From contig JABJGS010000056.1 of the NCBI GenBank assembly GCA_018703155.1, forward strand, positions 60,918-124,917: DNA of 64,000 nt. Direction: 5' to 3'. The translations under genes and the position numbers were made by a program. Positions 16,326-26,065 of this stretch are shown piece after piece. The notes beneath the pieces were generated by a model, which searched no databases, was not told the origin of the DNA, and was given only the letters and a program-made list of their open reading frames with translations. The number at the start of each line of letters is the position of its first letter. Position 1 is the stretch's first letter. Source of the stretch: Francisellaceae bacterium. Its GTDB lineage: Bacteria > Pseudomonadota > Gammaproteobacteria > UBA6186 > Azoamicaceae.

Positions 16326-18656
16326 ATGTCTATCCCCATAGTGTCGGTGAAAAAAGCAATAAAAATAAGAGCATATGCATATTATGCTGCATCAAGACTT
16401 ATAATCGAATATTCAGAGGCAAAAGAGCCATATGGAATAGTTTCTTTAACTAAGTTAAATAATATTTTCAAAGAATTTATCGATACTTCAATAGTTGATA
16501 CTAATGATCTTGAGGAGATGATAGCTAAGATATTAGGGGTATTACAGTATTTTTACAGAGCTGGTCTTGGCATGAGAATTTCTCTCGCAGAGACGGTTAA
16601 TCAGTTAAGTCATGCCGAACATGTATATAACTGGTTGTTTAGAGAAAAAAATGATATTGAACATGTATTTAATATTATCGACAAAGATGAGATCCAGAAT
16701 GGAATTAAAGAAGATATTTTGCAAACTATAGAGCATATCCCACTTGCAAAGTTCAATGATGCTACACAAGATGAATGGTTGAAAATAAAACTTACGAAGG
16801 AAGAACAACCGAAATGGTTTTCTATATTACATTTGTGGGAGCAACGAATACTAACAGCATTTATTGATGTCTGGCTGGGGCGAGAAGATTTAGTTGCAAA
16901 CAATATAAATGATGCTCCAAGTTGCTTTGAAAAGTTTCCTGCTAATGTTAAAAAAAGATTGCATAATAAATTTCTTGATAAGAACAACGAAGGAACACTT
17001 AAAAATTTAGATCTGGGTGAGTTCTTAGGAGTACAAACAGGACATTTATCTTGTTACCCATCTATTCGTAATGGCTATCGTGTAATGCTATGTATTTACA
17101 AAAAATCTATAAGTGAATTAGAAAGTATAGAATTAATACGGAAAGTTACTCTTTTACGCGCAGCCACGCCTTTTGTGAATTTCGCAGATGCAGATGAACA
17201 GTTGCGAATAACTATCGCAAATATTCAACAGGCAATACTGTTTGATTTGGTAAATCCTTTTCAACGTATTGCACATTATAGTAGTAAGAGATCTGTGATC
17301 ACAGTTCCTGTGTTAATTCAAAATCTTGTTTCTCATCATAAAGGCTATGATGATGCTGTCACTCAAAATGTAATGATAAAAGCTGTGCGAGAATTAAGAG
17401 GACAATTTGCTGATAGGCAGGAATCTGCAATATTCCTCAAAAAAAATATTGAGCAATTAAAGGATATTGTTAAAAGAGATACTTTAATTGAGGATGTTGA
17501 TGACTTTTTGCATAATGTGATTAGTAATAAGCGCGTGGTGTTTGATATTTGCTTTGCAAGTCATGATGTGTTTCAGACATCATTTATTAGGAAAAAACAA
17601 GTACCATTTTCACAGGACAGACAAGAACATAGTTTTTTGAAAAAGGTTATAAATGCAGAGTTAATGAAGTTGCTACGTGGAAGTGTATATATTGGCAGTA
17701 AACCTGCAGTTAAATCAAAGTTTTATCATGACAAACTTAAGAAAGCAATTGAGGATGTAGACCCAATTAAAGCCATGCATGAATTGTCTGATATTCATGA
17801 TGAAATTGTTGAATATAAAATTCCAGCTCTAAAGTTAGGTCTTGATGCTTATGAGTTATATCTTAAAGAAGATGATGCAAGTTTTTATCAGGCTGCATAT
17901 TTGCAAATAACTTTTGCAGCAATAGGTATCCGAATTGGAGGTTGTTCTAATGGATGTGACTTTGAAAGCCCTCTTATTTTAGTTGTAAATGCAATGCGCA
18001 TTTTTTATGTTAAATATGGATGCTTTCCTGGGCATTCATATTTAACTGAAAAAGAGTATGAAGATTTTGAACAGGTTATTGCCAGTGAGTTTTTACAAGG
18101 ATATTGTCATAATCTACTAGAGCGAAGCTCTCAAGGATGCTCAGGGGTTATTTTTTTAGAAAAAACCTTGGGTGACTCGGTGTTAAATAAGATTAAAAAA
18201 TTGGCTCCTAAATATGGAATCAATCCAAATGAATATCATTTCTATCATGATGCCGAGACTTTATCTAGAATTGAATTTATTAATGAAAGTATGGATCTTG
18301 TTAGATTTGAAAAAACCATTCATAAATCAATTTCAGAAACTAAAGAACTAAAAAAATCAAGAGAGTGGGATGTAGATGAAGATTGCAAGTTATACAACAA
18401 ACTGTTGCCAGCAAGAGCAATGATTGAAAAAAATAGGACGAGATTGAAAGCAGAAGAAAAGACTAACCAAGAGATTATAAATAGAATTGAGGAAATGTTT
18501 AACATTGGTACTTTGAAAAAATTAAATGAAGAGATTGAAAGAGCTAGTAAAACAACGCCACTTAAAGCGACTTTTTCAAAAATCATGAAATTCAAGAAGC
18601 AAACCGCAGCGAAGCTACTTAAGGTAAAACCTGAAGATAAAAATAACAAAAAATAA
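16326..18656 (+). CDS. Large protein of unknown function (776 residues)
   Basis: I do not recognise this protein. It has no signal peptide and no clear membrane segment, so it is probably soluble. It is rich in Lys, Glu and Ile and looks largely helical; the last 130 residues (from about 645) are highly charged with coiled-coil character and end in a Lys-rich tail (KPEDKNNKK). A small Cys-containing stretch (GGCSNGCDF) lies near residue 540. The ATG at 16326 has only a weak AGGTG upstream. The gene sits alone between a degraded region and murC, inside the split dcw cluster. Its size, isolation and composition would fit a secreted effector, but no motif proves it. Confidence 0.8.
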   Translation: MSIPIVSVKKAIKIRAYAYYAASRLIIEYSEAKEPYGIVSLTKLNNIFKEFIDTSIVDTNDLEEMIAKILGVLQYFYRAGLGMRISLAETVNQLSHAEHVYNWLFREKNDIEHVFNIIDKDEIQNGIKEDILQTIEHIPLAKFNDATQDEWLKIKLTKEEQPKWFSILHLWEQRILTAFIDVWLGREDLVANNINDAPSCFEKFPANVKKRLHNKFLDKNNEGTLKNLDLGEFLGVQTGHLSCYPSIRNGYRVMLCIYKKSISELESIELIRKVTLLRAATPFVNFADADEQLRITIANIQQAILFDLVNPFQRIAHYSSKRSVITVPVLIQNLVSHHKGYDDAVTQNVMIKAVRELRGQFADRQESAIFLKKNIEQLKDIVKRDTLIEDVDDFLHNVISNKRVVFDICFASHDVFQTSFIRKKQVPFSQDRQEHSFLKKVINAELMKLLRGSVYIGSKPAVKSKFYHDKLKKAIEDVDPIKAMHELSDIHDEIVEYKIPALKLGLDAYELYLKEDDASFYQAAYLQITFAAIGIRIGGCSNGCDFESPLILVVNAMRIFYVKYGCFPGHSYLTEKEYEDFEQVIASEFLQGYCHNLLERSSQGCSGVIFLEKTLGDSVLNKIKKLAPKYGINPNEYHFYHDAETLSRIEFINESMDLVRFEKTIHKSISETKELKKSREWDVDEDCKLYNKLLPARAMIEKNRTRLKAEEKTNQEIINRIEEMFNIGTLKKLNEEIERASKTTPLKATFSKIMKFKKQTAAKLLKVKPEDKNNKK

Positions 18657-18930
18657 AAATCATATGTTTCATCGAAATTATAGAGAATAAGAATAGTCTT
18701 TAAACATCATTTATTATATGAGATGTGAAATTTATTATGAAGGTGCTAAGCCGAATTAGTATTGCTCGTATGATACAAGAATCTTTATCGGGTGAATGAT
18801 ATTTTTATTATATATTCGAACAAATTTTAGTTAAGGTGGCCAACAAACTGCTTGACTAAAATTGAGACTTCTCCTCATAACAGATACAATCTAAGCAATT
18901 TTAGAAAGATATTAGTTTGAGGATTAGATT

Positions 18931-20343
18931 ATGAGGCGGATAAAGCGCATTCACATGGTTGGTGTTGGTGGGTCTGGGATGTCTGGCATCGCTGAAGTAC
19001 TTCTCAATTTAGGCTATAAAGTTAGTGGTTCGGATTTAAAAAAAAGTGAAGTAACTGAGCGTCTGAAAACATTGGGCGGATACATAACTTACTCACATAT
19101 TCCAGAGAATATTATTGATTGTGATGTGTTAGTAGCTTCTAGCGCTATATCTGAGCAAAATATTGAAATAAAGTTAGCAAGACAAAGAAGGATCCCTGTT
19201 GTACCTAGAGCTGAGATGCTCTCAGAGTTAATGCGTTTTAAAAAGGGTATAGCTATTGCTGGCACTCATGGTAAAACCACGATCACTAGTTTGTCAGCAG
19301 CAGTATTTGCTGAAGCAGGTTTAGAGCCTACTTATGTTGTTGGGGGTATGCTTAATAGTACCAAAACTAGTGCGAAATTAGGTGATGGTGATTACTTTAT
19401 AGCAGAAAGTGATGAAAGTGATGCATCTTTTCTACAACTTATGCCTGTTATGGTAACTATTTCTAATATTGATAATGATCATTTGAGTACGTATCGTAAT
19501 GATATGGCTGAATTACGCAAAGCATTTACAAATTTTGCAAACAGAGTCCCATTTTATGGATTGGTTGTTGCTTGTATAGATGATGCTGAAATTAAAAAAA
19601 TAATTCCTAACATAACCAGACCATTAATAACTTATGGCTTTAGTGATAAAGCGGATGTTCGAGCATCTGATCTTAGTTTTGTCGGTACTAGATCAATATT
19701 CAAGATTAAGTATCCAGGTTTCAGTGAGTTATTTGAAGTAGAGCTTAATTTACCAGGGAGACATAATGTATTAAATGCTCTTGCGACCATTACCCTAGCA
19801 GTAGAGGCTGGAATAGATATGGAAACCATATGTAAGGCTTTGAGTGATTTTTCTGGAGTTAGTCGTAGGTTCGATGTCAAGTCCCCAATTTACGTGGAAA
19901 ATAGAGAACTTTTGTTAATTGATGATTACGGTCATCATCCAACTGAAATAAAAGCAGTAATTGATGCTGCAAAAATAAGTTACCCAAATAAGCGGGTGGT
20001 GATGATTTTTCAACCGCACAGATATACCAGAACTAAACAATTATTTGAAGATTTTGCCAATGTTTTATCTGTCGTTGATGAATTAATAATGTTGAATGTT
20101 TATTCCGCTGGAGAAGAAGCAATCTCTGGGTATGATTCAAAAACTCTTTGTGCGGCAATAAGGCAACGTGGAAAGGTAGATCCTATTTTTGTTCAAAGTA
20201 TGGAAGAAATACCTGGAATTTTGACTAATGTTTGTATGAACAACGACTTATTGATAACTCAGGGTGCGGGTGACATAAGTAAAATCTCTAATCACTTGCA
20301 AAAAGTATTAGCAAAGCCACAAATAGTTATTACTGAGGGTTAA
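18931..20343 (+). CDS. murC: MurC, UDP-MurNAc:L-alanine ligase
   Basis: The first Mur ligase of the pathway, adding L-Ala to UDP-MurNAc. It has 470 residues, with the N-terminal nucleotide-fold glycine motif GVGGSGMSGI at 11-20, P-loop GTHGKTT at 111-117, the ESDESDASF metal motif and DDYGHHPTEI in the C-terminal domain. A GAGGA site precedes the ATG. It opens the second dcw block; about 270 bases without a gene lie upstream, enough for its own promoter. DUF445 follows after one base. Confidence 0.96.
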   Translation: MRRIKRIHMVGVGGSGMSGIAEVLLNLGYKVSGSDLKKSEVTERLKTLGGYITYSHIPENIIDCDVLVASSAISEQNIEIKLARQRRIPVVPRAEMLSELMRFKKGIAIAGTHGKTTITSLSAAVFAEAGLEPTYVVGGMLNSTKTSAKLGDGDYFIAESDESDASFLQLMPVMVTISNIDNDHLSTYRNDMAELRKAFTNFANRVPFYGLVVACIDDAEIKKIIPNITRPLITYGFSDKADVRASDLSFVGTRSIFKIKYPGFSELFEVELNLPGRHNVLNALATITLAVEAGIDMETICKALSDFSGVSRRFDVKSPIYVENRELLLIDDYGHHPTEIKAVIDAAKISYPNKRVVMIFQPHRYTRTKQLFEDFANVLSVVDELIMLNVYSAGEEAISGYDSKTLCAAIRQRGKVDPIFVQSMEEIPGILTNVCMNNDLLITQGAGDISKISNHLQKVLAKPQIVITEG

Positions 20344-20344
20344 A

Positions 20345-21061
20345 ATGATAATTGAAAGGAAAAATTTTATTACAAATACTTCTGCTTTGATCCTGGTGAT
20401 TATTAGTTATTATATGCCTCAAAGTATTTACAAGCAATTTGTAGCATCAGCAAGTGTTTTTGCTCTTGCAGGGGCTGCTACTAATTGGCTAGCGATTTAT
20501 ATGTTATTTGAAAAAATACCATATTTGTATGGTTCTGGGATCATTCCAACACAATTTGGATCGTTCAAAATTGGAATAGAAAAATTAGTAATGGGGCAAT
20601 TTTTCACTAATGATACTTTGGGACGTTATCTGAAAAGTGATGAATTAAGTGGAGATAAGCTCTGGAAAATAATTGGTCCCAAGATTGACTATGATGCAGT
20701 ATTTGGTGCTTTAACCCAGGGAGTGAAAGAATCTCCAATGGGAGGAATGTTGGGAATGGTCGGTGGCGATGATATGTTGAATTCATTAAAACCATCTATC
20801 GTACCAAAATTAGAGAAAGAGTTTTCAAGTATTGTTAAAAATATGTCCTTGGATGGCGATGAGAAGAGCGATGATTATCTTCAACGAATAAGAGCGCAGA
20901 TACATTCGGTTGTTAAGTTGCGTTTAGATGAGCTGACACCTCAAATGGTAAAAGAAATAATTCAAGAGATGATAAGAGCACATTTAGGTTGGTTAGTAGT
21001 TTGGGGTGGAATTTTTGGTGGCTTGTTAGGCATTATTGCTGAAGGTTTAAAGATAATATAG
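20345..21061 (+). CDS. DUF445-type membrane protein
   Basis: A 238-residue protein of the DUF445 family. A hydrophobic N-terminal hairpin (about residues 10-50, with the family-typical GAATNWLAIYMLFE) and a single C-terminal membrane segment (about 212-236, GGIFGGLLGIIAEG) flank a soluble helical middle part with the FGSFKIGIEKLVMG stretch. Function is unknown for the family. It starts one base after murC and ends just before murB, so it is co-transcribed with wall genes, an unusual insertion into the dcw order that hints at an envelope role. Confidence 0.78.
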   Translation: MIIERKNFITNTSALILVIISYYMPQSIYKQFVASASVFALAGAATNWLAIYMLFEKIPYLYGSGIIPTQFGSFKIGIEKLVMGQFFTNDTLGRYLKSDELSGDKLWKIIGPKIDYDAVFGALTQGVKESPMGGMLGMVGGDDMLNSLKPSIVPKLEKEFSSIVKNMSLDGDEKSDDYLQRIRAQIHSVVKLRLDELTPQMVKEIIQEMIRAHLGWLVVWGGIFGGLLGIIAEGLKII

Positions 21062-21068
21062 GAACCAT

Positions 21069-21959
21069 ATGCTAGATAATAAGTTAGAAATGTTAGCTAA
21101 TATCTCTCTTGCCAATCTAAACACTTGGAAGGTTGGTGGATGTGCAAAACATTATCTCAAACCCGATAACGTTGAACAAATCATAAAAACTTTAAAAAAC
21201 ATATCAGATAATGAACAAGTATTATGGTTGGGATTAGGAAGTAATATTTTAGTTCGCGATGGTGGTATCCCGGGTACGGTAATTCATATGCATCGTTTTG
21301 ATGATGAGATTAGAGTTATTGAAGAAAATGATACTTATATTTGGCTTGAAATTGGAGCTGGAGTTAGCTGTGCTAAAATAGCCAAGTTTGCATCAAAGTA
21401 TAAGTTAGCTCAGGCTGAATTTTTTGCTGGGATCCCTGGTACAATGGGGGGGGCTTTAGCGATGAATGCAGGAGCTTTTGGAAGTGAGACTTGGAGTTTC
21501 GTTAGTCAAGTACAAGTTCTTTCGCGTTCAGGGGATATTTTAAGTCTTAATCCACATGATTTCACTATTAGTTATCGTGAAGTTAAAATTAATTTGAAAA
21601 ATTTTGTTTTTCTAAATGGAACAATAAAGCTGTCCAAAAAAGAAGCATTTGTGGTTGGCAGGCTAAAAGAGCTTCTACATAAACGTAATCAAAGCCAACC
21701 TATTGGGTTACCCAGTTGTGGTTCAGTTTTTAAGAACCCTGAAAATGGTTATGCAGCACAATTGATAGAAAGCTCTAAACTTAAAGGTGTAAGAGTTGGA
21801 GGGGCCAGCGTCTCTTGTAAGCATGCTAACTTTATAGTGGCTGAACGTATGGCATGTGCTCAAGATATCGAGACTTTAATAGTTCATGTGCAAAATACAG
21901 TTTGGTATGACCATGGAATACTATTGCAACCAGAAGTGAAAATACTAGGAGTAGCTTAA
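21069..21959 (+). CDS. murB: MurB, UDP-N-acetylenolpyruvoylglucosamine reductase
   Basis: The FAD enzyme that reduces UDP-GlcNAc-enolpyruvate to UDP-MurNAc. It has 296 residues, in the range of the shorter (type II) MurB proteins. The FAD-binding start (NTWKVGGCAKHY, LGLGSNILVRDGG), the AGIPGTMGGALAMNAGAFG block and the catalytic serine region SCGSVFKNP are all present. AGGAACC precedes the ATG. The stop is directly followed by the GTG start of ddl. Confidence 0.95.
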   Translation: MLDNKLEMLANISLANLNTWKVGGCAKHYLKPDNVEQIIKTLKNISDNEQVLWLGLGSNILVRDGGIPGTVIHMHRFDDEIRVIEENDTYIWLEIGAGVSCAKIAKFASKYKLAQAEFFAGIPGTMGGALAMNAGAFGSETWSFVSQVQVLSRSGDILSLNPHDFTISYREVKINLKNFVFLNGTIKLSKKEAFVVGRLKELLHKRNQSQPIGLPSCGSVFKNPENGYAAQLIESSKLKGVRVGGASVSCKHANFIVAERMACAQDIETLIVHVQNTVWYDHGILLQPEVKILGVA

Positions 21960-22895
21960 GTGAACTTATTTAATCATATTGCAGTGCTTTATGGCGGTGG
22001 AATAACTGAACGAGAAGTATCGTTGACCTCAGGACAAGCTACTTATCAAGCACTAATTGAAAACGATATTCAGGCGACGTTAATAGATGTAGCACAAGAT
22101 GACTATATAAAATTATTGCAAAGCGGTAAATTTAGTTGTGTATTTGTAGCTTTGCATGGTGGTTTTGGTGAAGACGGAACTATTCAAGGATTACTTGAAT
22201 GTTTAGGTTTACCTTATACTGGTAGTGGTGTAAGTGCCTCAGCATTAGCCATGGATAAGGAGAAGAGTAAGATTGTCCTAAGAGCTCATGGATTACCAGT
22301 ATTACCGAGCTATGCAATTGAGCATAATTTTATACCTAGTGATTTTCCTTTAGCACTAAAACCTAATTCTCAAGGGTCTAGCTTTGGTGTCTTCAAAATA
22401 AACTCTAAAGTTCAATTGATGGAGCAATATGAACAAGTGGTAAAATATGGAGATGTTCTTATTGAGCCATGGATTGATGGACCAGAATATACAAGCGGTG
22501 TGGTTGGAGATAAGGTGCTATCTTCAATAAATATTATTCCAAAAGATGAATTTAATACTTTTGATGCAAAATATATTTCAGATGCCACTCAATTTATTTG
22601 TCCTGGCAGTGATAATTTAGAGTTTGAAGGCGAGCTAGCCAGTATCGCACGTAGAGCTTTTGATGCCCTAGGTTTGAATGGATGGGGACGTGTTGATTAT
22701 ATGGTAAGTACTACAGGTGAAATATATATACTAGAATTAAATACAATACCTGGACTAACTAGTCATAGTTTGGTGCCTACAGCAGCAAAAACTGAGGGAA
22801 TTAGTTTTTTTGAATTAATTTGTAAAATTATTGAATGTTCTAATCTTCCTGGTGTAACTAAAAAAGTAAGGTTAGAACGACAACTAGAGTACTGA
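21960..22895 (+). CDS. ddl: D-alanine:D-alanine ligase
   Basis: An ATP-grasp enzyme that makes D-Ala-D-Ala, the substrate of MurF. It has 311 residues, with the N-terminal AVLYGGGITEREVSL motif, HGGFGEDGTIQG, the PYTGSGVSASALAMDK stretch and the C-terminal LELNTIPGLTSHSL metal and ATP site. The start is GTG, directly after the murB stop, so coupling is likely. This is the usual dcw position, corresponding to ddlB, just before ftsQ. Confidence 0.95.
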   Translation: MNLFNHIAVLYGGGITEREVSLTSGQATYQALIENDIQATLIDVAQDDYIKLLQSGKFSCVFVALHGGFGEDGTIQGLLECLGLPYTGSGVSASALAMDKEKSKIVLRAHGLPVLPSYAIEHNFIPSDFPLALKPNSQGSSFGVFKINSKVQLMEQYEQVVKYGDVLIEPWIDGPEYTSGVVGDKVLSSINIIPKDEFNTFDAKYISDATQFICPGSDNLEFEGELASIARRAFDALGLNGWGRVDYMVSTTGEIYILELNTIPGLTSHSLVPTAAKTEGISFFELICKIIECSNLPGVTKKVRLERQLEY

Positions 22896-22898
22896 TTG

Positions 22899-23606
22899 AT
22901 GCAGGATGCAAAAAAATATAGATTAACTATTATTTTAGTAGTAGCTGGATTACTTGTTGGTTCAGCAGCACTGTACTCAGGTATTTTTTTTGCAAAACAG
23001 CAGTGGTTAATAAGTAACGTAACTTTTAAAAATAAATTAAACTATGTTGACATTTCGGAGTTAGAGCCTCAACTTGCAGATTACTTAGGCAAAAGTTTTC
23101 TTTTCACTGACCTATCTGATCTGCATAAAAAACTACTAACAAATGAGTGGGTAAAAGAAGTAGAGATATCTAGAAACTGGCCAGATACTTTAGAGATAAA
23201 ATTTCAAGAAGAAATACCTTTAGCCTATTTAAACCAAAGTCGCTTAGTTACTACAGAAGGCAAGGTAATAAACTCAAGGCCGCAGGTAACTATTAAGTTA
23301 CCAATTTTCGAAGTGGAAAATTCGTATTTAGATGATGCTTTTATTTACTATTTTGATATATTATCAAAGATAGGTCCGTTAGGTTTAGGAATAGAAAAGC
23401 TTAGCCATACGGCAGTAGATGGTTGGAAGTTAACTTTAGATAGAGGATTTGAGCTCATTCTTGGACATAATGAAATCATGGTAAGGCTAACAAGATTTGT
23501 ATTAGCATACCAGAGGAAGTTAGAATCTTTATCTGATAATTTTGATTACGTGGATCTACGTTATACAAATGGGGTTGCGATTGGTTGGAAAACTACCAAT
23601 AATTAG
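22899..23606 (+). CDS. ftsQ: FtsQ, divisome bitopic membrane protein
   Basis: A scaffold protein linking early and late division proteins with FtsB and FtsL. It has 235 residues: a short cytoplasmic N-terminus, one membrane segment at about 10-30, a POTRA-like region (about 33-105, with the HKKLLTNEWVKEVEISRNWP motif) and a C-terminal beta domain. The ATG at 22899 is preferred over the TTG just before it. It lies three bases past ddl and 36 bases before ftsA, in the standard order. Confidence 0.9.
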   Translation: MQDAKKYRLTIILVVAGLLVGSAALYSGIFFAKQQWLISNVTFKNKLNYVDISELEPQLADYLGKSFLFTDLSDLHKKLLTNEWVKEVEISRNWPDTLEIKFQEEIPLAYLNQSRLVTTEGKVINSRPQVTIKLPIFEVENSYLDDAFIYYFDILSKIGPLGLGIEKLSHTAVDGWKLTLDRGFELILGHNEIMVRLTRFVLAYQRKLESLSDNFDYVDLRYTNGVAIGWKTTNN

Positions 23607-23642
23607 TAATAGCGTTGCTATGAACCTTGAGGAGGCGGGCTG

Positions 23643-24881
23643 ATGCCCAAAAAGCAAGAAAGTAATTTGATTGTTGCTTTGGATATAGGTACATCTAAGG
23701 TTTTAGCTGTTGTTGCTGAAGTCTTACCAGATGGTATTGTTGAGGTTATAGGTATAGGTAAACATAACTCAACAGGGCTTAGAAAAGGTGTAGTTGTAAA
23801 TATTGAAGCAACTGTCAAAGCCGTGCAAAAAGCAGTTGATGAGGCTGAGTTAATGGCTGGTTGCCATATTCATTCTGTGTATACTGGAATATCCGGTGCC
23901 CATATAAGAAGTTTTAATTCTCATGGCATTGTTGCAATTAAAGATAGGCAAGTAGAAAAAGCAGATGTTGAGCGTTCTGTTGAAGCGGCTAAAGCAGTTT
24001 CTATCCCTGCAGATCAAAAAATAATCCATATTATTCCAAGAAATTACGTGATTGATGGGCAAAGTGGTATAAAGGATCCTATTGGAATGTCTGGTATACG
24101 CCTAGAGACTGATATTCATGTTATTACTGGCTCAGTTAGTGTGGCGCAAAATATCATAAACTGTATTCGTCGCTGTGATTTAGAAGTTGATGATATTATT
24201 CTTCAACAATTGGCCTCAAGTGCCGCAGTTTTAACCGAGGATGAAAAACATCTTGGGGTTTGTATGATTGATATTGGGGGTGGAACTACAGATGTTGCTG
24301 TATATTTTGATAATGCACTACAGCATACAGCCGTGTTGCCAATCGGCGGAAATCAAGTAACTCATGATTTAGCTGTTGCACTAAGAACCTCGACTGAGCA
24401 TGCAGAATCAATTAAGATCAAACATGCTTATGCTATGGCAGATATGGGTCTTGAAGAAATGGTTGATATCCCTAATATGGGAGAAAATAGACTTCAGAGC
24501 ATAAGTAGTAACGAGATAGCTAAAGTAGTTGAGCCTAGGATTGAGGAGCTATTTATACTAGTTCGTGATGAACTAAGGAAAATTGGTTTGGAAGGTAGCT
24601 TTGGTACAGGTGTAGCTTTAGTTGGCGGTACTGCTAAAATGAAAGGTATAGTGGAGCTTGCAGAGAGTATTTTTCAAACTCCAGTTAGGGTTGCATTGCC
24701 TATGGGAGTTGTTGGGTTGACTGACGTGATTGAAGATCCTAGGTTTGCAACTGGGGTAGGTTTACTAAAGTATTGTGTGGCTAATAAACGTGGTTCGCAA
24801 CGTAATACTAGCTTTAGTGAAAGAGCTAATGTTCAAAGTGTTTGGCATAAAATTAAGTGCTGGCTTCAAGGGAATATGTAA
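23643..24881 (+). CDS. ftsA: FtsA, actin-like divisome protein
   Basis: An actin-family ATPase that tethers FtsZ to the membrane. It has 412 residues with the phosphate-1 loop VALDIGTSKV, the GGGTTDVAVY phosphate-2 motif, GTGVALVGGTAKMKG near the C-terminal part, and a terminal amphipathic membrane-targeting helix (VWHKIKCWLQGNM). A very strong GAGGAGG site precedes the ATG, in line with high expression needs of ftsA and ftsZ. Confidence 0.97.
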   Translation: MPKKQESNLIVALDIGTSKVLAVVAEVLPDGIVEVIGIGKHNSTGLRKGVVVNIEATVKAVQKAVDEAELMAGCHIHSVYTGISGAHIRSFNSHGIVAIKDRQVEKADVERSVEAAKAVSIPADQKIIHIIPRNYVIDGQSGIKDPIGMSGIRLETDIHVITGSVSVAQNIINCIRRCDLEVDDIILQQLASSAAVLTEDEKHLGVCMIDIGGGTTDVAVYFDNALQHTAVLPIGGNQVTHDLAVALRTSTEHAESIKIKHAYAMADMGLEEMVDIPNMGENRLQSISSNEIAKVVEPRIEELFILVRDELRKIGLEGSFGTGVALVGGTAKMKGIVELAESIFQTPVRVALPMGVVGLTDVIEDPRFATGVGLLKYCVANKRGSQRNTSFSERANVQSVWHKIKCWLQGNM

Positions 24882-24899
24882 CAAATAAGGGCTTTTCTT

Positions 24900-26027
24900 A
24901 TGTTTGAAATTTTAGATGAGTGTCCTGATAACGCAGTAATTAAAGTTATTGGGGTAGGCGGTGGTGGTGGTAATGCCATTAATCATATGGTATCAGGCAA
25001 CATAGAGGGTGTGGAGTTTATTTGTGCTAACACTGATTCTCAAGCTTTAAAAACTACACAAGCACCAGTTGTCTTACAGTTGGGTGTTAATGTAACTAAA
25101 GGTTTAGGTGCTGGCGCTAATCCAGAAATTGGCAAACAGAGTGCTCTTGAAGATCGAGATAAGATCAAAGACGTTCTTGATGGTGCTGATATGGTCTTCA
25201 TTACTGCAGGTATGGGCGGTGGAACTGGGACTGGAGCAGCTCCAATTGTTGCTGAGGTTGCAAAAGAGCTAGGTATATTAACCGTTGCTGTTGTAACTAA
25301 ACCATTTCCTTTTGAAGGAAAGAGGCGCTTAAAAGTTGCAGAAGAGGGTATTAATAACCTTGGCCAAATGGTTGATTCGTTAATAACCATTCCAAATGAG
25401 AAGTTATTGACAGTATTAGGCAAAGGAGTCTCTTTGTTAGATGCTTTTAAGGCTGCTAATGACGTGCTGTCAGGTGCAGTACAAGGTGTTGCTGAGTTGA
25501 TTACTCGACCTGGACTTATAAATGTCGATTTTGCAGATGTTAAAACAATTATGTCTGAGATGGGACTTGCTATGATGGGCAGTGGTACAGCTCGAGGCGA
25601 AAATAGGGCTAAGAGTGCTGCAGAGGCAGCTATTTCTAGTCCGCTGCTAGATAATGTTAATTTAGCCGGTGCCCGAGGGGTGCTTGTTAACATTACAGCT
25701 GGTATGGATATGTCAATATCTGAATTTGAAGAAGTTGGGGATGCAGTTAAAGGCTTTACTTCTGATGACGCTGTAGTAATCGTAGGTACTGTTATTGATC
25801 CTGACATGAGTGATGAACTTAGGGTTACTTTGGTTGCCACTGGTCTTGGTAAGATATCCAACAAAGAGGATAAAAGTACCACCACAACCACAAAAACTAG
25901 TAAATTTGATAAACAAGTTATGTCTAATAAGAATTATCGTAACAATAAGCTTGAAACTAGCTCGCAAAATGAGCAGAATATGGACTATCTGGATATACCA
26001 GCATTTCTTAGGCGTCAGGCTGACTAA
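24900..26027 (+). CDS. ftsZ: FtsZ, tubulin-like division GTPase
   Basis: The GTPase that polymerises into the Z ring. It has 375 residues. The tubulin signature [10 protein letters not shown] is present, as is the start [13 protein letters not shown], and the T7 loop follows. A short variable linker leads to the C-terminal peptide [11 protein letters not shown], which binds FtsA and ZipA. It starts 18 bases after ftsA. Confidence 0.98.
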   Translation: MFEILDECPDNAVIKVIGVGGGGGNAINHMVSGNIEGVEFICANTDSQALKTTQAPVVLQLGVNVTKGLGAGANPEIGKQSALEDRDKIKDVLDGADMVFITAGMGGGTGTGAAPIVAEVAKELGILTVAVVTKPFPFEGKRRLKVAEEGINNLGQMVDSLITIPNEKLLTVLGKGVSLLDAFKAANDVLSGAVQGVAELITRPGLINVDFADVKTIMSEMGLAMMGSGTARGENRAKSAAEAAISSPLLDNVNLAGARGVLVNITAGMDMSISEFEEVGDAVKGFTSDDAVVIVGTVIDPDMSDELRVTLVATGLGKISNKEDKSTTTTTKTSKFDKQVMSNKNYRNNKLETSSQNEQNMDYLDIPAFLRRQAD

Positions 26028-26065
26028 TGTTGGTTTTGTGACTTGTTAATATTTGAGTAGTTAAT

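Noticed and set aside
25040..25891. 283-codon minus-strand frame
   Set aside because: It lies wholly antisense to ftsZ, lacks any motif and is an artefact of ftsZ codon use.
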